Origin: Planctomycetota bacterium
GTDB lineage: Bacteria; Planctomycetota; Phycisphaerae; Phycisphaerales; UBA1924
DNA length: 64,000 bases
Reading direction: 5' to 3'
Assembly: GCA_018242605.1 (NCBI GenBank)
Contig: JAFEBP010000007.1
Span: forward strand, 225,059 to 289,058
Within the stretch, counting starts at the first letter, position 1. Every line of letters begins with the position of its first letter. Below the pieces are notes generated by a model that saw nothing but the letters and a program-made list of their open reading frames with translations, was not told the DNA's origin and searched no databases. Of the stretch, positions 17,563-26,023 are shown in pieces. The translations under genes and the position numbers were made by a program.

Positions 17563-18948
17563 TCAGCATGTTCCCGCGCTCCAGAGACCGAACCACGCTC
17601 CCACATCCGCCCCGTCAACACCGCCGTCACGGTTCACATCCGCGCACGGCATCGACCGGCTCCAATCGCTCAGGAACTCATCCACATCCGCACCATCCAC
17701 GCCACCGTCGTTGTTGTAGTCCGCGAGGCAATAAGAGCAGCGGGTGAAGAGTCCGACCTCGACGCGGATGGGCGGAGAGATAGCTGTTCCGCACGCGTTC
17801 GACACCCGGACGTCGTACGTGCCAGCGTCGCCGTCATCGCAGTCGTAGACATACAGAGTTTTCTGAGACGCTCCCCACCCACCCGAGAAGTTGACAAGAT
17901 CGACGCCGTCTTTTCTCCATCGGTACGTGAACGTCTCGTAGAACTGCGCATCGGACAACGGCGCGGTCAGCACGAGCGTGTCGCCGTACTGAACGCGGCG
18001 ATCCGTGGCGGGAACAAACGTTGGGGGCGAATCACCCGCGATCGCCACCAACGGCTCGCTCAGCGGGCTGTCCGCCCCGCGCCAGTGCGCGATCGCCCGA
18101 TACGCATACGGCACTCCCGGCAAGACAGCGGAATCCGTGTACGTCGCCGCGTCAGGTGCGTCTACGGTCGCGAGCTCGATGAGCGTGTCATCGCCCGGCT
18201 CGCGGTTGCGGTACAGCGTGAATGAAGTGGCGCACTGATCCGACAGTTGCAACTGGATTCGCCGGCACAGCGGCGGAGTTGGCGCCCAGACCTGCGGCGC
18301 TTCGATCTGAGCGGGGACGCTTGCGGATACGGGCCCCACCACCACAGACGGACAACTGTCTTCCATCCTTTCCACCCAATACCACCGTGGCCGCCCAGGT
18401 TGGCCCGGATCCAGACACCATCCGCGATTCCGATCCCACAGTTGCGCGATCAGGTCTACCGAAAAGAACTGCGGCACATCCGTCCGCCAGATCCGGACGG
18501 CGGGCGACAGCGCCCAGTCGGGCGGTGGATCCCACGAAAGCACGACGCCCCGGCAGGAGATCGACGTAACCCGCAAGTTCTCGATCGGCGGAGGACGAAG
18601 ATCCCGCCACAACGGAAACGGGCCCTGCGGGGCCCCTTCAGCGCAGTCGTTTCCCGAGAACAGCCAGTAGTGGAGTTGCACTCCGATCGGTGCCGAGTAG
18701 TCGTCGAACACGATGCCGAATCCGTTGTGCCTCTGTACGAAGGCGGCGGAAGTGAAATCGGGAGTTCTCCCCCGATACAACTGCACGTGGGTTGCGCCGA
18801 CCGGATACGCATAGAAGATCCGGGGCCAGCAGCCCACAACCGTCGGGACGAAGATATTGCTCGGCGGATTCGGCGGCTCGCACGGCTGCGCCGACGCGAA
18901 CGACGCCAGCAGGCCGCATACGGCCAAGGCATGTGATTGCGTAGTCAT
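17563..18948 (-). CDS. secreted protein with fibronectin/Ig-like modules and dockerin-like tail
   Basis: The start at 18948 (MTTQSHALAVCGLLASFASAQ) has a strong AAGGAG ribosome site 7 nt upstream and a short signal peptide. The mature part (about 440 residues) consists of fibronectin type III-like repeats (PPIENLRVTSISCRGVVLSW; PLCRRIQLQLSDQCATSFTL), followed by an Ig-like segment (RWRKDGVDLVNFSGG...DDGDAGTYDVRVSNACG). It ends with DGGVDGADVDEFLSDW and DGGVDGADVGAWFGLW, the dockerin-like pair. It has no recognisable catalytic residues and is probably a surface or matrix protein. It is separated by about 125 bp from the Gly-rich gene downstream on the same strand. Confidence 0.86.
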   Translation of the reverse strand: MTTQSHALAVCGLLASFASAQPCEPPNPPSNIFVPTVVGCWPRIFYAYPVGATHVQLYRGRTPDFTSAAFVQRHNGFGIVFDDYSAPIGVQLHYWLFSGNDCAEGAPQGPFPLWRDLRPPPIENLRVTSISCRGVVLSWDPPPDWALSPAVRIWRTDVPQFFSVDLIAQLWDRNRGWCLDPGQPGRPRWYWVERMEDSCPSVVVGPVSASVPAQIEAPQVWAPTPPLCRRIQLQLSDQCATSFTLYRNREPGDDTLIELATVDAPDAATYTDSAVLPGVPYAYRAIAHWRGADSPLSEPLVAIAGDSPPTFVPATDRRVQYGDTLVLTAPLSDAQFYETFTYRWRKDGVDLVNFSGGWGASQKTLYVYDCDDGDAGTYDVRVSNACGTAISPPIRVEVGLFTRCSYCLADYNNDGGVDGADVDEFLSDWSRSMPCADVNRDGGVDGADVGAWFGLWSAGTC

Positions 18949-19107
18949 CGGTAGCTCCTTGAAGTTTCGTGCTGTCCCCGGCGCGAATGCGCCGGTGCCC
19001 CACGGGTTTGTACCATCAATGTGTGCGCTCAGTTGCAGGTTCAACTTCAAGCCGTATTGCAGCCTCAGGACTCTCGCGGTGAAAACTCCGGCAATGACGT
19101 CGCGTCC

Positions 19108-19123
19108 TTACCAAAATTGGTAA
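19108..19123. promoter_or_regulatory. inverted repeat, possible operator
   Basis: The perfect palindrome halves TTACCA and TGGTAA are separated by AAAT, about 160 bp upstream of the secreted protein gene that starts at 18948. The shape fits a dimeric repressor site, but no regulator is linked to it and no promoter hexamers are obvious. Confidence 0.35.
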
Positions 19124-19150
19124 GTTCTCACGAACATCACACAGCGAGTT

Positions 19151-19169
19151 ACTGATTCCAAGAATCAGT
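19151..19169 (-). terminator. hairpin overlapping the ruvX stop codon
   Basis: A perfect inverted repeat (ACTGATTC, spacer CAA, GAATCAGT) includes the ruvX stop codon at 19165-19167. It would form an 8-bp stem at the 3' end of the ruvX transcript. There is no T-tract, so it may be a 3'-end stabiliser rather than a classical terminator. Confidence 0.4.
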
Positions 19170-19653
19170 CTTGATGTGCGTTTTCCGGCGGCTCGTTGAA
19201 GCCAGCCCCCCCACCGCCCCCCTCCAGCGCCGACAGAAAATCCTGCAAAATCACCGCCGCGGCGACCGCGTCGGCCCGTGACTTCTTCTCCTTGCGGGTC
19301 AGCCCCTTGCCCGCCAGCGATCGGTCCGCGGCGTCGCTGGTGAGGCGTTCATCCTGAAAGTGCAGCGGCCGGTTGAGCTGCGCCGCCAGACGCTGCGCGA
19401 ACGCGCGGGTGAGTTTGGCCCTGGGGCCCTCGGTGCCATCGATATTGATCGGCAAGCCGCAGACGAGCTCAAACTTCGACGCCACGCCCACGTGGTGCTC
19501 GATCTGCGCGGTCAGGGCCCGCAGCAGCGCGGCCCCGCCCTCCTGCTCCCGAGGCACCTCCACCACGATGAGCGGCGTCGCCAGGCGCGTGATGGAATCG
19601 CCCATCGCCAGGCCCGTGCGCTTGTCGCCGAGATCGATGCAGAGGTAACGCAT
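19165..19653 (-). CDS. ruvX: RuvX/YqgF-family nuclease (putative Holliday junction resolvase / pre-16S rRNA nuclease)
   Basis: The product has 162 residues of RNase H-like fold. It opens with MRYLCIDLGDKRTGLAMGDS (first catalytic Asp and the GxKRxG motif). GLPINIDGTEGP and FQDERLTSDAA (second acidic pair) follow, and KKSRADAVAAAVILQDFL carries the last Asp. The family trims the 5' end of 16S rRNA precursor in E. coli and has been proposed to resolve Holliday junctions. The C-terminus has a Gly-rich tail (GGGGGAGF) not typical of the family. It starts 12 nt after the mannose-1-phosphate guanylyltransferase stop, which suggests cotranscription. Confidence 0.93.
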   Translation of the reverse strand: MRYLCIDLGDKRTGLAMGDSITRLATPLIVVEVPREQEGGAALLRALTAQIEHHVGVASKFELVCGLPINIDGTEGPRAKLTRAFAQRLAAQLNRPLHFQDERLTSDAADRSLAGKGLTRKEKKSRADAVAAAVILQDFLSALEGGGGGAGFNEPPENAHQD

Positions 19654-19665
19654 CGTGGAACCGCG

Positions 19666-20826
19666 TCAGCGCAGTTTTTCGTCCAGCAGGGCGTGCAGGG
19701 CCTTGAGTTCCTCGGCCTTGGCCCGGGGCATCACCAGCGTGGCGTCCGCCGTCTGCACCACCGCCAGGTCCTCGGCCCCCAGCACCGCGACGGTGTGGCC
19801 CTTGCTCGCGTAGATCAGGTTGTTGCGGCCCGCGTGCACGATGCCGTGGCCCTCGCCGGCGAGACGGTTCCCCGCAGCGTCCGGCTTGAGCGTGTCGGCA
19901 AAGCTGGGCCAACTGCCCACGTCGAGCCAGCGGATATCCATCTGCACCATGCAGACCTGGAAGCGTGACTCGTCCTTGGGGCTCTTGCTCTCGGCCTTGC
20001 TCGCCGGCTCCATGATCGCGTAGTCAACGCTGATCTTGGGCAGCGTGGGGTAGACCTCCTGCAGCACCGACTTGGCCTTCTTGCCGCCCCACGCGGCCTG
20101 GATCTTCATGAGCCCCTCGTAGCTCTCAGGCTTGAACTTCTCGAGCGCCTCCAGGAACGTCGTGGCCTTCCACACGAACATGCCCGCGTTCCATGAATAA
20201 TCGCCGCTCTGCACGTACACCTCGGCGCGGGGACGGTCGGGCTTCTCGACGAACCTGGCCACCTGGTACGCCTGTTCCTTGGTGCCGTCGATCGCGGGAT
20301 GCTTGCCGTGCTTCTTGTCGCGCACCGGCGTGCCCCGCTCGATGTACCCGAACCCCGTGGCGGGATAGGTCGGCTTGATCGCGAACGTCACGAACCGGCG
20401 GTCGTCGTTCTCGACCAGCCGGAAGCCCAGTTCCATCCGCTCGCGGAAGACATCCTCGGGCTCGATGACGTGATCGCTGGTCAGGACGGCGAAGATCGCG
20501 TCCTTGTCCTGCTTGGCCAGCACCGCAGCGGCGAAGCCCACGGCGTTCACCGTGTCGCGCGGGGCGGGCTCGCCCAGGATCTGCGAATCACGGAAGTCCG
20601 GCAACTGGGCGCGGATGGCCTCGCGATAGACCTCGGCCGTGCAGATGTACCGCTGGTCCGGGCGGATCAGGCCGTCCAGACGCTTGGCCGCCAGTTCCAG
20701 CAGCGAACGCGAGACGGAATCGCCCGGCCGCTGGATGAAACGCAGCAACTGCTTGGGCTGATCCTTGCGGGAAAGCGGCCACAATCGGGTACCGGCGCCG
20801 CCGGCCATGATCATCGCGTAACGCAT
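19666..20826 (-). CDS. manC: mannose-1-phosphate guanylyltransferase
   Basis: The product has 386 residues. It is a nucleotidyltransferase with the N-terminal signature MIMAGGAGTRLWPLSR and the Lys-containing loop KDQPKQLLRF. It also has LTSDHVIEPE (catalytic Asp), GFGYIERG, VEKP near residue 180, and DIRWLDVGSW late in the domain. The product would be GDP-mannose, the donor for mannosyl residues in polysaccharides. There is no fused phosphomannose isomerase domain, so it is the short form. The start at 20826 is the first ATG giving the conserved MRYAMIMAGG. A glycosyltransferase resembling mannosyltransferases lies 2.6 kb away (23459). Confidence 0.93.
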   Translation of the reverse strand: MRYAMIMAGGAGTRLWPLSRKDQPKQLLRFIQRPGDSVSRSLLELAAKRLDGLIRPDQRYICTAEVYREAIRAQLPDFRDSQILGEPAPRDTVNAVGFAAAVLAKQDKDAIFAVLTSDHVIEPEDVFRERMELGFRLVENDDRRFVTFAIKPTYPATGFGYIERGTPVRDKKHGKHPAIDGTKEQAYQVARFVEKPDRPRAEVYVQSGDYSWNAGMFVWKATTFLEALEKFKPESYEGLMKIQAAWGGKKAKSVLQEVYPTLPKISVDYAIMEPASKAESKSPKDESRFQVCMVQMDIRWLDVGSWPSFADTLKPDAAGNRLAGEGHGIVHAGRNNLIYASKGHTVAVLGAEDLAVVQTADATLVMPRAKAEELKALHALLDEKLR

Positions 20827-20876
20827 GGACGCAACCGTAGCCGGGCCGTTCAGACTCCGTGCGCGTACATGCCAAC

Positions 20877-22283
20877 CTATCCGGCCCGACCCCACACCAG
20901 TTCCCACACGAACGGGGCGGCGCCCAGCACGGCCGCCGCCAGTCCGCACCACTTGATCACCCGCACCTTGCGGTCGATGCTCAGCCCCGCCACCGGCTGC
21001 CCCACCAACTGCGCGAGCCGACGCTCACGCTCCGCGATGGACCCGTGCCGCCACGTGAACTTGCGCGGAGAAATCCCGTTCATGTACGCCACGTTCGCAA
21101 GGGCGGAACCCATCACGCCCGCCGCCTCCTCGGTCACCCCAGCGCTCTGCCCGCTCAAGTGCTTGACGGCGAAAGCGTCGGCCTGCCACTCAAACCGGCG
21201 GCTGACATGCCCAAAGACATGCAACGCCACGGCGAGCGTAAAGACCGACGCCCCGAAGCCGAACGCGTCGCCCTCCGGGTCCCAGTGCAGCACGAACGCC
21301 AGGGCAGATGTCGCCCACCCGCACGCCAGCACCACGCCCACCACGCACACGGCGAGCCAGAGCAGGTGCCGCTCTCGCACGTGGGCCACCTCGTGGGCCA
21401 GCACGCCCTCGATCTGGCTGTCGGTCATCCGTTCCAGGAGCGCATCGGTCACGAGCAGATACCGCCACGGCCACACCGGCCCAAGGATCGCCGCGTTGAC
21501 CATCACCCCGTGCGTGCGCCACAGGAACGGGCCCCGCACCCGCACCCGGTGCTGCGAGCACACTTCCACCGCGCGGCGTCGGAACGGACCATCCGCGATT
21601 TTCACCGCGCCCCACACCAGACGCACCAGCGCCGGCGCCGTCGCCAGAAGCACCAGCAGCCCGCCCCACTGCAACCACGGTTCCGCCCGATCCCACCAGG
21701 GCCAGGGCCGGCGCTCGCCGACCACCCTGAGCGTCTCGTTCCACGCCGCCGCGAGCCCGATCGGCAGGAGCACCAGCAGCATCTGGAACTTCAGGCACAT
21801 CAGCACGAAGCCGCCCCGCGTCGGTGGCGCGTGCACCGGCTCGCCCCGGTCAAGGCTGCGCAGCAGGCGGGCCTCGGCGATGCGCTCTTCCAGCGGGAAC
21901 ATCGACCACCACTGCCCGATGATCTGCGTGAGCAGCGGCGCCAGGATGATCACCTCGTCCACCAGGATCAGATCGCCCACGGCGCGGCGAACCACGTCGG
22001 CCCATCCCAGGCACGTCACCGCGAAGACAAACCACGCCACCCCCAGGCAGCGCGTCATGAGCATCGCGGCGTCGGTCCGCAGGAACGCGGCGTGATCGCC
22101 CCGCTCGTCGATGCGACGGCCCGCACGCAGGGCCCAAACGTGGAAGATCGCCCACAGCAGCAGCGCCGGCGCCCACGCCGCGGCCCATACCGCCGGCACA
22201 CTCCACGATACCAGCCGCAGCACGCGCGTCTGGTCCGACACCTGCAGCGCGATCAACGCGATAACCAGGAGCGCTTGGATCAT
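20877..22283 (-). CDS. M48-family membrane zinc protease
   Basis: The product has 468 residues with several transmembrane helices in the N-terminal half, in the CAAX-protease/HtpX style. The zinc motif HEVAHVRERH has His297, Glu298 and His301, preceded by LLERMTDSQIEGVLA. The third ligand is expected in WQADAFAVKH (Glu). Family members are membrane proteases for quality control or prenylated protein processing. The gene is 50 nt upstream of the guanylyltransferase start and 25 nt downstream of the amidohydrolase stop, so a loosely packed operon of amidohydrolase, M48 protease, manC and ruvX is plausible. Confidence 0.88.
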   Translation of the reverse strand: MIQALLVIALIALQVSDQTRVLRLVSWSVPAVWAAAWAPALLLWAIFHVWALRAGRRIDERGDHAAFLRTDAAMLMTRCLGVAWFVFAVTCLGWADVVRRAVGDLILVDEVIILAPLLTQIIGQWWSMFPLEERIAEARLLRSLDRGEPVHAPPTRGGFVLMCLKFQMLLVLLPIGLAAAWNETLRVVGERRPWPWWDRAEPWLQWGGLLVLLATAPALVRLVWGAVKIADGPFRRRAVEVCSQHRVRVRGPFLWRTHGVMVNAAILGPVWPWRYLLVTDALLERMTDSQIEGVLAHEVAHVRERHLLWLAVCVVGVVLACGWATSALAFVLHWDPEGDAFGFGASVFTLAVALHVFGHVSRRFEWQADAFAVKHLSGQSAGVTEEAAGVMGSALANVAYMNGISPRKFTWRHGSIAERERRLAQLVGQPVAGLSIDRKVRVIKWCGLAAAVLGAAPFVWELVWGRAG

Positions 22284-22308
22284 GTGGCGCGGCCCGCCCC
22301 GTGAGGCT

Positions 22309-23460
22309 TCACCGTGCGCCCCCGACGCCGACGGGAATGCCCAGCTTCACGAACACCTGCTCGGCGCTGCGTCGGTAGAGATCGATCAACGTTTCGCGGG
22401 GCAGCGAGAAGCCCCGCAGCCGCGGGGCCGCCATCAGGGTGTGCTTGGCCGGGTCGACCATGTTCAGGTCGGGGTCTGCGATCGGGCTCTCCCCGTCGTA
22501 CTCCGATTCGAACATGGTTCGCAGCGTGAAGTACCGGCTGGAGTACAGATCAAACGCGGATTCCGGGCTGTCCGCCAGCTCGGCCATCGGGTGCGCCACC
22601 GGCCCCTGCTTGTGCACGAGATGCTCGTCTGTAGTGACAATGTCGGACCCGAAGATCACTCGCCCGCGCCAACGCGTGAGGAACCGCAGCACGCGCTCCC
22701 GCGAGTATCGGCTGAGCTCGCGCACGATCCACTTGGTGGCGCTGGTGTCGATGCTCAGGTTGGGGTGGCGTTCCAGCAGGCCGTCGAGAAAATCGAGGTC
22801 CTCGGCGTAGCCGCCCATGTGGGCCGCGAACCACGGCATGTCGGCGTAGCGGTCGAGCATTACCTCGAGCCCGCGGTAGTGGTCCCGCTTGAGGCCGTAC
22901 TTGGCGGCGTCGGAGTACTTGGTCGCGAACCAAGTGTCCGGGTCGGCGATGTGGACCATCACCGCCATGCCCAGTTTGCGAGCCAGTTCCACGTGCTTCA
23001 CGCGCCACTCGCCGTCCAACTCGGTCAGGTCCTTCCCGGCTTCATCCGGGAAGTACTCCCGCATCCGCGGGGCGTTCCACAGCTTGATCATCTTGGAGCC
23101 GAACTCGTCGTGGAACCGCTGGATGTCGTCGAGGTATCCCTGCCGGAAGGCGTGCGCACGGTCGGCGGCGCGGAAGTTGGTGAACGCGATGAACTCCACG
23201 CGATCGCCCATCACGCGCCTCACGGTCGGGGCCTCTTCCAGGCGCACCATCGTGAGCGCCTTGGACACGCCGAACAGGTCCGCGACCTGCCGCCAGATCT
23301 GGGCCGCCCCTTCTCCGTTCACGTGCGTGTGAAAATCGATGATCGGCGTCGGCGGAGGCCCCATCGCCGCCGCTTCGCGCCGATAATCCAGCCCGAACCG
23401 ATTGGCCGCCACCGCGGGCTTCGATCCGGCGCTCGCCCAAACTCGCTTTGCATCCTGCAT
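22309..23460 (-). CDS. amidohydrolase-family metal-dependent hydrolase
   Basis: The TIM-barrel protein is about 350-383 residues. The metal-binding HxH is in IIDFHTHVNG, followed by later ligands in MVMVHIADPDTW, FAAHMGGY and VIFGSDIV (catalytic Asp). This pattern fits the amidohydrolase-related PF04909 group, whose members include decarboxylases and lactone hydrolases; the substrate is unknown. Two starts are possible: ATG at 23460 (MQDAKRVWAS), whose codon overlaps the divergent glycosyltransferase start in a shared CATG, or ATG at 23364 (MGPPPTPIIDF), which better matches family N-termini. The frame is open further upstream, but the sequence there is not protein-like. Confidence 0.87.
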   Translation of the reverse strand: MQDAKRVWASAGSKPAVAANRFGLDYRREAAAMGPPPTPIIDFHTHVNGEGAAQIWRQVADLFGVSKALTMVRLEEAPTVRRVMGDRVEFIAFTNFRAADRAHAFRQGYLDDIQRFHDEFGSKMIKLWNAPRMREYFPDEAGKDLTELDGEWRVKHVELARKLGMAVMVHIADPDTWFATKYSDAAKYGLKRDHYRGLEVMLDRYADMPWFAAHMGGYAEDLDFLDGLLERHPNLSIDTSATKWIVRELSRYSRERVLRFLTRWRGRVIFGSDIVTTDEHLVHKQGPVAHPMAELADSPESAFDLYSSRYFTLRTMFESEYDGESPIADPDLNMVDPAKHTLMAAPRLRGFSLPRETLIDLYRRSAEQVFVKLGIPVGVGGAR

Positions 23461-24676
23461 GGACCCAACTGTACAACCCCCAACCCGGACGCACGAGCCC
23501 GCGACACCCGTCGGCGCCGACAGCGAAAAACCCCGGGTGGTGCTCGCGCACGACTGGCTCTGCGGCCTTCGCGGCGGTGAACACGTGCTCGACGCGATCG
23601 CGAAGCTTCTGGCCCGCGACTTCAACGTGGCCGGCCTGTTTGTCATGTTCGATGATGGCCGCCCCCTGACTCCGGCGATCGACGCTCTCCCCAAGTTCGT
23701 CTCCAACGTCGGCACATGGCCCGCGGCGTCAACGTCCATGCGTCGCTGGCTGCTGCCCGCGTACCCCGCCGCGGTGCGCGCCCTGTCGCGCCAGCTCGCC
23801 CGCCTGCACGCCAAGACGCCGATCGACCTGGTGATCTCCACGAGCTCCGCGGCGATCAAGGGGCTCGCGCCACCTTCCGGCGTGCCGCACCTGTGCTACA
23901 TCCACAGCCCCGCGCGGTACATCTGGTCTCGCACCCGGGAGTACGAACGCGGCAGCCCGCTGCGAACCCTGGGCCTGCGGATGTTCCGCGAGCGATTCAA
24001 ACGGTGGGATCTTGCGACCAGCGCGGGCGTGAGCCGCTTCATCGCCAACTCCTCGCACATCGCCGCCGAGGTGCGCCGCTGCTACGGGCGCGACGCCTTC
24101 GTCGTGCACCCGCCCGTGCGCACAGGCTTTTTCACGCCGCCCGCGGATGGCGCCGCGCGCGGAGGGTGGCTCGTGGTCTCGGCCCTTGAGCCCTACAAGC
24201 GTGTTGATCTTGCGATCGAGGCCGCGAACCAGACCAGGTCACCGCTGAGGATCGTCGGGGATGGCGGCGAACGGAGCGGATTGGAGCAAATCGCGGGCCC
24301 GACCGTTCGCTTCCTGGGCCGGATCGATGACGCCGCGTTGCGCAACGAGTACCAGCGGGCTGAGATGCTCCTGTTCCCGCAGGTAGAGGATTTCGGGATC
24401 GTCGCCGTGGAAGCTCAGGCGTGCGGCTGCCCGGTGGTGGCCTTTGCCCAGGGCGGCGCGCTCGACACCGTGATCGATCAGAAATCCGGCGCGATGTTCC
24501 ATTCGCAGACAGCGGCGGACCTCATCTCCGCGACGCGGCGATGCCCGCGGGAGCGCGGACAAGCGTGCCGCGAAAACGCAGAGCGATTCTCAGCAGAGGC
24601 GTTCGACCATCGCATGCTCGAGCACATCCGGGCGTCACTCGCTGATGAGCGGCGGCGGATCGGGAACGCCCGGTGA
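23459..24676 (+). CDS. GT4-family glycosyltransferase (mannosyltransferase-like)
   Basis: The product has 405 residues with a GT-B fold. The N-terminal half includes VVLAHDWLCGLRGGEHVL and LVISTSSAAIKGLAPPSGVP with CYIHSPARYIW. The C-terminal donor domain carries VVSALEPYKRVDLAI, FLGRIDDAALRNEYQRA and the nucleotide-sugar motif PQVEDFGIVAVEAQACGCPV (E-x7-E). The pattern resembles WbaZ-like O-antigen mannosyltransferases, in line with the nearby GDP-mannose enzyme. It is cytoplasmic and uses lipid-linked acceptors. The 3' end overlaps the convergent flavin reductase gene by 42 nt. The start shares CATG with the amidohydrolase gene. Confidence 0.9.
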   Translation: MDPTVQPPTRTHEPATPVGADSEKPRVVLAHDWLCGLRGGEHVLDAIAKLLARDFNVAGLFVMFDDGRPLTPAIDALPKFVSNVGTWPAASTSMRRWLLPAYPAAVRALSRQLARLHAKTPIDLVISTSSAAIKGLAPPSGVPHLCYIHSPARYIWSRTREYERGSPLRTLGLRMFRERFKRWDLATSAGVSRFIANSSHIAAEVRRCYGRDAFVVHPPVRTGFFTPPADGAARGGWLVVSALEPYKRVDLAIEAANQTRSPLRIVGDGGERSGLEQIAGPTVRFLGRIDDAALRNEYQRAEMLLFPQVEDFGIVAVEAQACGCPVVAFAQGGALDTVIDQKSGAMFHSQTAADLISATRRCPRERGQACRENAERFSAEAFDHRMLEHIRASLADERRRIGNAR

Positions 24677-25111
24677 GACCCTCGCGGCCAGCACCTTGCC
24701 GATGTAGATCTCGTGGTCGGCCTCCAAGTCCAGGTGGCGTGCGACTTCGCAGTCGTAGACCGCCAGAGCGCGGCTGAGGATCGGTGCGCCGGAGACCATC
24801 CGCTCGATCGGCATGCAGTCGAACGGATCGCCGTCCCGCGGCCGGTTGGGCTCGGCGAACTTCTTGATGAGCAGCTTCTCGGTGCCGGTGATCTTGCACA
24901 ATCCGAAGTGGTGACTATCGCGGATGAGCGGGCTGATCCAGTGCCCTTTGCGGATCGCGACGCAGATCATCGGCGGTTCCTGGGCGCAACGCTGCACCGA
25001 ACGAACGACCACGCCGGTGCGCTTTCCTTCGAAATGCGCAGTCATCACAAACACGCCCGCGGGCACGTGCAGCATCGCATGTTCGATTTCAGTGAGAGTT
25101 GGCCCGGTCAT
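24635..25111 (-). CDS. flavin reductase-like protein (FMN-binding split barrel)
   Basis: The product has 158 residues and one flavin-reductase-like domain: LHVPAGVFVMTAHFEGKRTG at the start, VRSVQRCAQEPPMICVAIRKG in the middle, and HFGLCKI and DHEIYIGKVL near the end. Family members reduce or bind FMN, often for a partner monooxygenase, but none is encoded nearby. The start at 25111 (MTGPTLTEIEHAM) is preferred over 25150. The C-terminus overlaps the glycosyltransferase gene in antisense by 42 nt, so the last residues may be constrained by both frames. Confidence 0.87.
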   Translation of the reverse strand: MTGPTLTEIEHAMLHVPAGVFVMTAHFEGKRTGVVVRSVQRCAQEPPMICVAIRKGHWISPLIRDSHHFGLCKITGTEKLLIKKFAEPNRPRDGDPFDCMPIERMVSGAPILSRALAVYDCEVARHLDLEADHEIYIGKVLAARVSPGVPDPPPLISE

Positions 25112-25234
25112 CACATTGCCCCCGCGACAGAGATTATCGACTCGAAGCAAACAAGCGGTGAAGCCGCGCGGTGCTCACGCGAAAAAGCCCCACGCGGCGA
25201 GAGAATCCCGCTCGAAAGACCGTACAAACTCCTT

Positions 25235-25263
25235 TTATCCACTGTTTTTACACCTTATCCACA
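25235..25263. promoter_or_regulatory. pair of DnaA-box-like sites in an A+T-rich leader
   Basis: The perfect 9-mer TTATCCACA at 25255-25263 and the near match TTATCCACT at 25235-25243 lie 20 nt apart in the same direction (two helical turns). They fall in a 438-bp gene-free stretch that is markedly A+T-rich compared with its neighbours. This may be a DnaA-controlled promoter region; the lack of further boxes argues against a full origin. Chance occurrence is possible. Confidence 0.45.
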
Positions 25264-25329
25264 CCGCTTCTGCACCGATTCCCCCATCGCGGTGCGCGCG
25301 CAACTCACTTTCATCAAAAAAAGAACTGC

Positions 25330-25369
25330 AAAGTGACGAAAGGTGTTGAAAAGTGTCGAAAAGTGTGTA
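25330..25369 (+). promoter_or_regulatory. four-copy MraZ operator upstream of mraZ
   Basis: Four direct repeats begin at 25330, 25340, 25350 and 25360, exactly 10 bp apart, each close to AAAGTGKNNN (AAAGTGACGA, AAAGGTGTTG with one change, AAAAGTGTCG and AAAAGTGTGT in phase). This matches the described MraZ-binding design, in which 10-bp repeats lie on one face of the helix. mraZ starts 181 bp downstream, so autoregulation is the natural reading. Promoter hexamers were not confidently located. Confidence 0.8.
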
Positions 25370-25549
25370 GACTTCCCATGTCAGGAGTCGGCATCAGGAA
25401 GATGTAACGACGAGATTGGTGAGGTGCAGGGTTTGGGTGGCCGGGCAAAGGACTGCCCGGCAAACGTTCGGGTCAGCCGTGTCAAATGTGGATCGTGATC
25501 GCCAGGGACGGCGACGCGATCGGGACGGGGTTGTCGGAAGCAGGGACGC

Positions 25550-26023
25550 ATGATCTTCACCGGCCATGCAGAACTGACGATCGACGCCAAGCAACGCTTG
25601 GCCATCCCGGCCAAGCACAGGGCACGGATGACGCCGGAGCGTGACGGGAACGCATGGTATTGCGTTCCGTGGGGCGGCAAGAAGCTGATGCTCTACACGG
25701 AGAAGCGGTTCGAAGAGATGGCGGAAAAGGGTGACTTCAGCCTGACACCCGATCCGGAAGTTGCCAGTGTAGCGTCCAACTACTTCGGCATGTGCGAGCG
25801 ATTGGAGACAGATTCCGCGGGCCGGATCAACATCCCGCGGCACCACCAGGACATGACGGGCATCGGCAACGAGGTCGTCATGGTCGGTTGCGGAAAGTAC
25901 CTGGAGGTGTGGGACAAGGCCGAGTGGGAGAACGGGCTCAAGGAACGGTTCGCGGCCCTTCCCGCACTCGTCAAAAAGATCGGCGGCGGACCCACCGCCC
26001 CCGGCCAGACCAAGGCCGAGTGA
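25550..26023 (+). CDS. mraZ: MraZ transcriptional regulator
   Basis: The product has 157 residues with two AbrB-like half domains. The first has DAKQRLAIPAKHR, where the usual Gly of the DxKGR motif is Gln; the second has the canonical DSAGRINIPRHHQDM. GKYLEVWDKAEWE is the family's conserved strand before the C-terminal helix. MraZ forms ring oligomers that bind tandem repeats in front of its own gene and regulates division and cell-wall genes in other bacteria. In this window it is not followed by rsmH, ftsL or mur genes: the next gene is a secreted protease 490 bp away. A short Gly/Pro-rich C-terminal tail follows the fold. Confidence 0.95.
   Translation: MIFTGHAELTIDAKQRLAIPAKHRARMTPERDGNAWYCVPWGGKKLMLYTEKRFEEMAEKGDFSLTPDPEVASVASNYFGMCERLETDSAGRINIPRHHQDMTGIGNEVVMVGCGKYLEVWDKAEWENGLKERFAALPALVKKIGGGPTAPGQTKAE

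Noticed and set aside
23461..23859. N-terminal extension of the amidohydrolase
   Set aside because: It is antisense to the glycosyltransferase start and carries a Ser/Arg-rich, non-conserved sequence.
25150..25549. Chromosomal replication origin
   Set aside because: Only two DnaA-like boxes were found and no dnaA, dnaN or gidA-type gene is adjacent.
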